This document shows positions 30,139 through 33,570 of a stretch of 33,570 bases of DNA, piece by piece (position 1 is the stretch's first letter; the number at the start of each line of letters is the position of its first letter). The stretch covers positions 2,920-36,489 of the forward strand of contig JBBBWG010031042.1 in NCBI GenBank assembly GCA_037176905.1, read 5' to 3'. A program made the position numbers and the translations under genes. A model generated the notes under the pieces. It ran no database searches. It was not told the DNA's origin and was given only the letters and a program-made list of their open reading frames with translations. Source of the DNA: Azolla pinnata. Its lineage: Eukaryota > Streptophyta > Polypodiopsida > Salviniales > Salviniaceae.

Positions 30139-30639
30139 CCTTAGAATACACCTCAAATTTTACATTCGTTAACAAATAATTCTATTTTTTCTGAAAAAAG
30201 GTCATTTTCTATTAGTTAAAAGTTCATTCGCTTTGGTGATTGAAATACTTGCTTGAGTTACATGTAGAAGATTCAAGTAAGAATCATGATGTCCAGATGT
30301 CCTTGTCCTCCCTGGTGGAAAGATAGAGGTGGAAATAGCCATTTATAAGTTTCGGTTCCATACGAACCGAAACTTATAAGGCTACTAACCTTATTGTCTC
30401 AAAAAATGATATCATAGAGCTAAGGAGGAGCCAGCCATTATCACTATCTTCGCCATGGAACTGAACCCCATGGGAACACACCCTTATGTCCATTAAGTAG
30501 GGGGCAATCTGTAAAACTCACATGTGCTTGCATACAGTCCCACAAGCAATGCTTGGTAGACTCACATGGGTTATTACATCTCATGTTAACTAGTCGCCTT
30601 ACATGCTAATTGCCATTGAAACTAAGTAATCTTCTTGCT
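30139..30639 (+). other. RWA 3' flank
   Basis: Likely 3' untranslated region and spacer. It contains the hairpin at 30336-30384. No polyadenylation site can be fixed by eye. Confidence 0.5.
30336..30384. other. Strong inverted repeat (16-bp perfect arms, 5-nt loop)
   Basis: TTATAAGTTTCGGTTC at 30343-30358 is followed by loop CATAC and then the exact reverse complement at 30364-30379. Beyond a 2-nt bulge the stem continues with TAGCC (30336-30340) pairing with GGCTA (30380-30384). The start is about 200 nt past the RWA stop codon. Confidence 0.9.
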
Positions 30640-31790
30640 TGTAGCCTCCCCCAAATCTTCATCCAAAATGCCTACAACAATACTGATGAGACTGTTCCCT
30701 TACTATGCTCGGAGGAACCTTCCACCAATATTTAAACAGCCTGTCGTGCACTCCAAACAATGTTTATGTGGACTAATGCACTGGAACTCTTCAAATCCTA
30801 ACTCAGTCGGACTAATGGGGTGGTTCCATAGGCCCAAAGTTGCCAAGGTGCACAGCAAACGTTGTTATCTGTACCTGCTCTACCCTTTGTTGCCCAGAAC
30901 TAGTGGAGGTTTCAAAGTAATCAATGAAATCTCTTCCTCTTTTGCATGTGGAAGAACAGAAAGCTGCCATCATATGAATTGCCCCAAATAACTCTTCTCC
31001 ATAGTTCCTGTCCACTTCACTTGACCTCTCTAGGCTCTATCACATGTTCGCACTGACTTGCCATAAGATCCTCGATCATGAGCCAGCCTTCCCTCCAGGA
31101 AAGGAGCCTATGCATTTGTCATGCCAGGAATTTTGTAAGTTCTCATTGCTTGCTTTCAAGTTCTGTGAGAAACTTCTCCCATTTCTGTAGGGATTTCACT
31201 TGTCCATTTCCTCTTTTTACCCAACCTGATTTCGCTTTTGAGCCAAGCATATGCCCCATTAGCGAATATCAGCCACCTGTTTCAAAACCAATGCCTGTCT
31301 ATCCCATTTCATCTAGGCTTGATGGGGGAATGCTTTCTAATCCCTTTTGAATTTGTGTCCATGCATTACAAAATCCCTTTGATAATCTTAGTTTCCCTAG
31401 TGCTGCGAAGCTGTGTAACTCAACTTTTGCAAGAAAAACCATTGAGCCTCTGTGATCCAGCAGCATTGTGAATCTTTGGTTAAAAATATTACTCCATGGA
31501 CCTGCCCCAGGAAGTAAGCTGCTAATGATATACTTGCCTAACAAGGCTTGACACGGTTGTTGAGGATCAATGACTCCCAGGAGAACCATGAAAAGGTAGC
31601 AGGTGATGGCGACCTTGGACTTGGCATTTTCGTCTTTCCCAACCACGAAAAAATCTTGTTAACCTGTGAACATGGTTCCTGCACGATTGTATGAACCGCC
31701 AGCTTGAGGCTGCATACCGCTTCTCTCCTTGCAAAAGATAGTTTAAACGCACTTCTCTCCTTGCAAGAGATAGTTTGGCTGTGCACCAAA
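30640..31790 (-). mobile_element. Possible decayed LTR-retrotransposon gag fragment
   Basis: On the minus strand the frame at 31646-31299 reads FNQRF..LLDHRGS in its middle and WTQIQKGLESIPPSSLDEMG near its end. It begins with GKDENAKSKVA. The order of these motifs recalls plant gypsy-type gag capsid segments, which often have GKD..AK..VA, then a hydrophobic stretch, then a W..F..RF block and a W.QIQ.QLESI-like end. Adjacent minus-strand sequence to about 30812 continues with short frames broken by stops, so the element is dead. No LTRs, protease or reverse transcriptase were found. The call rests on remembered motif layout and is weak. Boundaries are approximate. Confidence 0.3.
31720..31776. 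repeat. 32-bp-period direct repeat, two copies
   Basis: CTTCTCTCCTTGCAARAGAT followed by AGTTT occurs at 31720-31744 and 31752-31776 with one substitution. It sits at the upstream edge of the possible gag fragment. Confidence 0.85.
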
Positions 31791-32598
31791 AAGGAATTTC
31801 GTTTTTAGCAAAAGCAATAATGGTGGGATTTAGCTCTCAGGAATTCATCTCCATTCCCACTTGGCACCAAAGGTATAGCATTAGTGTGCCTTTTGGGATC
31901 TGTCTAAAGCCAGGATCAATATTCTAACTCGGTAACCATCTCATCGCTTACCCCAAATGTGCCCTCGTATTTTAAATTTTCTTGAGATTTTGTTGTGTGC
32001 TTTGTCTCCTGGAAAAGTCGCCTGGAAAGGCTGGTAAAATTGAATGATTTCCTATTTTACATACCAACTACTCTACATAGTTTACACATAACTGTTTTGC
32101 ATCACTTGAACATTTTTAGATCCTTGAACAAATGACCTTCTTTAGTTGGCATGGATAAATGTGCATGACCATGCTTCTTACTCTTTCCAGATACTCTAAA
32201 ATTTCGAGATGGCATGTGAAAGTGATCAAGGACTTCTTCGTGGGGGCATCAGGCATGAAATTCACACCGTTGGAATTATTGTCATGGGTACATATTTGTT
32301 GAGTGTTTTTTTTTCCGAAGAGTTCTTCCACAGCTCTCATCAGCTTTTGTTCTAGTGTCCTTTTCTGGGTCCCTGAAAGAAAAGATTGTACCGAAAATCA
32401 AAAGGTGATGTATAATGAGGTCTCGTGAGTGTGTGTGCTTGCAATGGGAAATAAGTTCCTATAATATGCACATCAAACATGTCTGGAAAATTCTTTAATG
32501 TACACTGGTCTATTTCAAGCCAAGTTTCATTCACTTAAAAGAGTAATGGATTGTGGAACTACCGCCCACTTCTTTACATAATCCTGTATTTCGCTCAG
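31791..32598. other. Spacer with no supported gene
   Basis: AT-rich sequence. Short antisense frames (32116-32340, 32352-32534) have no recognisable motif. Nothing further can be supported. Confidence 0.5.
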
Positions 32599-32870
32599 TT
32601 TTTTGTGTTTTCTAGCATGCAATGCGATGCTGGAACTGCAATTTTTGTGAAGCATTCTACCGTTTTTAGAGAGCTGCATTCTGAGTGCAGAATGCTTTGC
32701 ATACTTGGTGGTGGATCTAACAAATTTGATGTAACAGAATGTTTGGTATCGTGGCAGAAATCTTGTGTTTTCTTGTATGCGATGCGATGCTGGAACTGCG
32801 ATTTTTTTGTGAAGCATTTCTATGATTTTGGAGAGCCGAATGCAGCAGACTTGAGTTGATAGATAGATAG
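32599..32870. repeat. ~160-bp imperfect tandem duplication
   Basis: TTGTGTTTTCTAGCATGCAA followed by TGCGATGCTGGAACTGCAATTTT at about 32602 recurs at about 32762 with scattered changes, including the GTGAAGCATT that follows. Copy one also contains the short palindrome GCATTCTG-AGTG-CAGAATGC at 32677-32696. It borders the minisatellite that follows. Confidence 0.8.
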
Positions 32871-33570
32871 ATTGATTGCCTCTGAATTCCTTGGTATCTT
32901 GGCAGAAAATCTTGTGAAGTTTCAGGGATCTAACAAATCATACAGACTTGAGCTGATTGATTGCCTCTAAATTGTTTGGTATCATGGCAGAAATCTTTGC
33001 AAAGTTTCTGGGGATCTAACAAATCATCCAGACTTTGAGTTGATTGATTGATTGGTTGCCTCTGAAATGTTTGGTATCCAGGCAGAAATCTTGTGAAGTT
33101 CCTGGAATCTAACAAATCATGCAGGCCTTGAGTGAACTGTTTGCCGCTATAATGTTTGGTATCATGGCAGAAACCTTATGAAGTTTCTTCTGGATTGTAA
33201 AAAATCATACATACTTGAGCTGATTGGTTTGATTGCCTCTGAAATTTCTTGTGAAGTTTCTAACAAAATCATACGCATACTTGAGCTGATTGAGTTGATT
33301 GCCTCTCAAATTTCTTGTGAAGTTTCTAACAAAATCATACACATACTTGAGCTGATTGAGTTGATTGCCTCTCAAATTTCTTGTGAAGTTTCTAACAAAA
33401 TCATACACCTACTTGGGCTGATTGGTTTGATTGCCTCTCAAATTTCTCGTGAAGTTTCTAACCAAAATCATACACATACTTGAGCTGATTGATTTGATTG
33501 CCTCTCAAATTTCTCGTGAAAGTTTCTAACCAAAATCATACACATACTCGAGCTGATTGAGTTGATTGCC
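32870..33570. repeat. Minisatellite with 85-95-bp then 66-68-bp units, continuing past the window
   Basis: The landmark GATTGCCTCT (once GTTTGCCGCT) occurs at intervals of 85, 95, 85, 92, then 66, 66, 66, 67 and 68 bp; GCCTCT starts at 32878, 32963, 33058, 33143, 33235, 33301, 33367, 33433, 33500 and 33568. Long units contain a TTTGGTATCATGGCAGAAAT segment that the short ones lack. The short units are a multiple of three with no stop, giving a repeat ORF (LIASQISCEVSNKI type) on both strands. Confidence 0.92.

Noticed and set aside
1..33570. CRISPR arrays, prokaryotic operons or phage-type systems
   Set aside because: The repeats are microsatellites or minisatellites without unique equal-length spacers, and the genes are spliced plant genes.

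Overview
This window is plant nuclear DNA. It holds spliced genes with ordinary GT-AG introns, Arabidopsis-type telomere-like repeats (CCCTAAA/TTTAGGG), and several land-plant gene families: an HHO/NIGT1-type GARP regulator, a REDUCED WALL ACETYLATION protein and an RGGA-type mRNA/ribosome-binding protein. Introns run from 80 bp to 1.8 kb and simple repeats are abundant. I cannot fix the lineage from sequence alone. A non-seed land plant is possible, but that is only an impression.

Layout. (1) 1-4150: repeat-rich promoter and leader, then a five-exon HHO/NIGT1-like gene on the plus strand. (2) 4150-5956: a spacer ending in about 1.1 kb of telomere-like repeats alternating with a non-telomeric spacer. 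(3) 5957-7864: a GC-rich, intronless SET-domain gene on the plus strand. It is followed by a 63-bp tandem repeat and a decayed duplicate of the gene's own 3' end (about 8307-8610). (4) 9554-13553: a seven-exon RGGA/SERBP1/Stm1-family gene on the minus strand. (5) 13.6-15.65 kb: a spacer with an interrupted ORF (14121-14435) and pyrimidine-rich repeats. (6) 15651-21031: a ten-exon WD40 gene on the plus strand, resembling animal TBL2, with an N-terminal membrane anchor. (7) 21.0-24.1 kb: a spacer with a 57-62-bp repeat that keeps a reading frame, an unexplained GC-rich block and large microsatellites. (8) 24115-30138: a complete 15-exon RWA gene on the plus strand, for Golgi polysaccharide O-acetylation. 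(9) 30.1-33.57 kb: a non-genic tail with a strong hairpin, a possible decayed LTR-retrotransposon gag piece on the minus strand, and a minisatellite running off the window end.

The five confident genes do not form a pathway or cluster. Two of them, the RGGA-like and TBL2-like genes, lie head to head and belong to families known to contact ribosomes, which may be chance. I see no prokaryotic-type system, CRISPR array or intact transposon. The most unusual material is the repeat architecture: the spacer-bearing telomeric array, the SET gene with duplications inside and after it, and the repeat-encoded ORFs. Exon boundaries were read by eye from GT/AG sites, reading-frame continuity and family resemblance. 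Each multi-exon model sums to an open frame.
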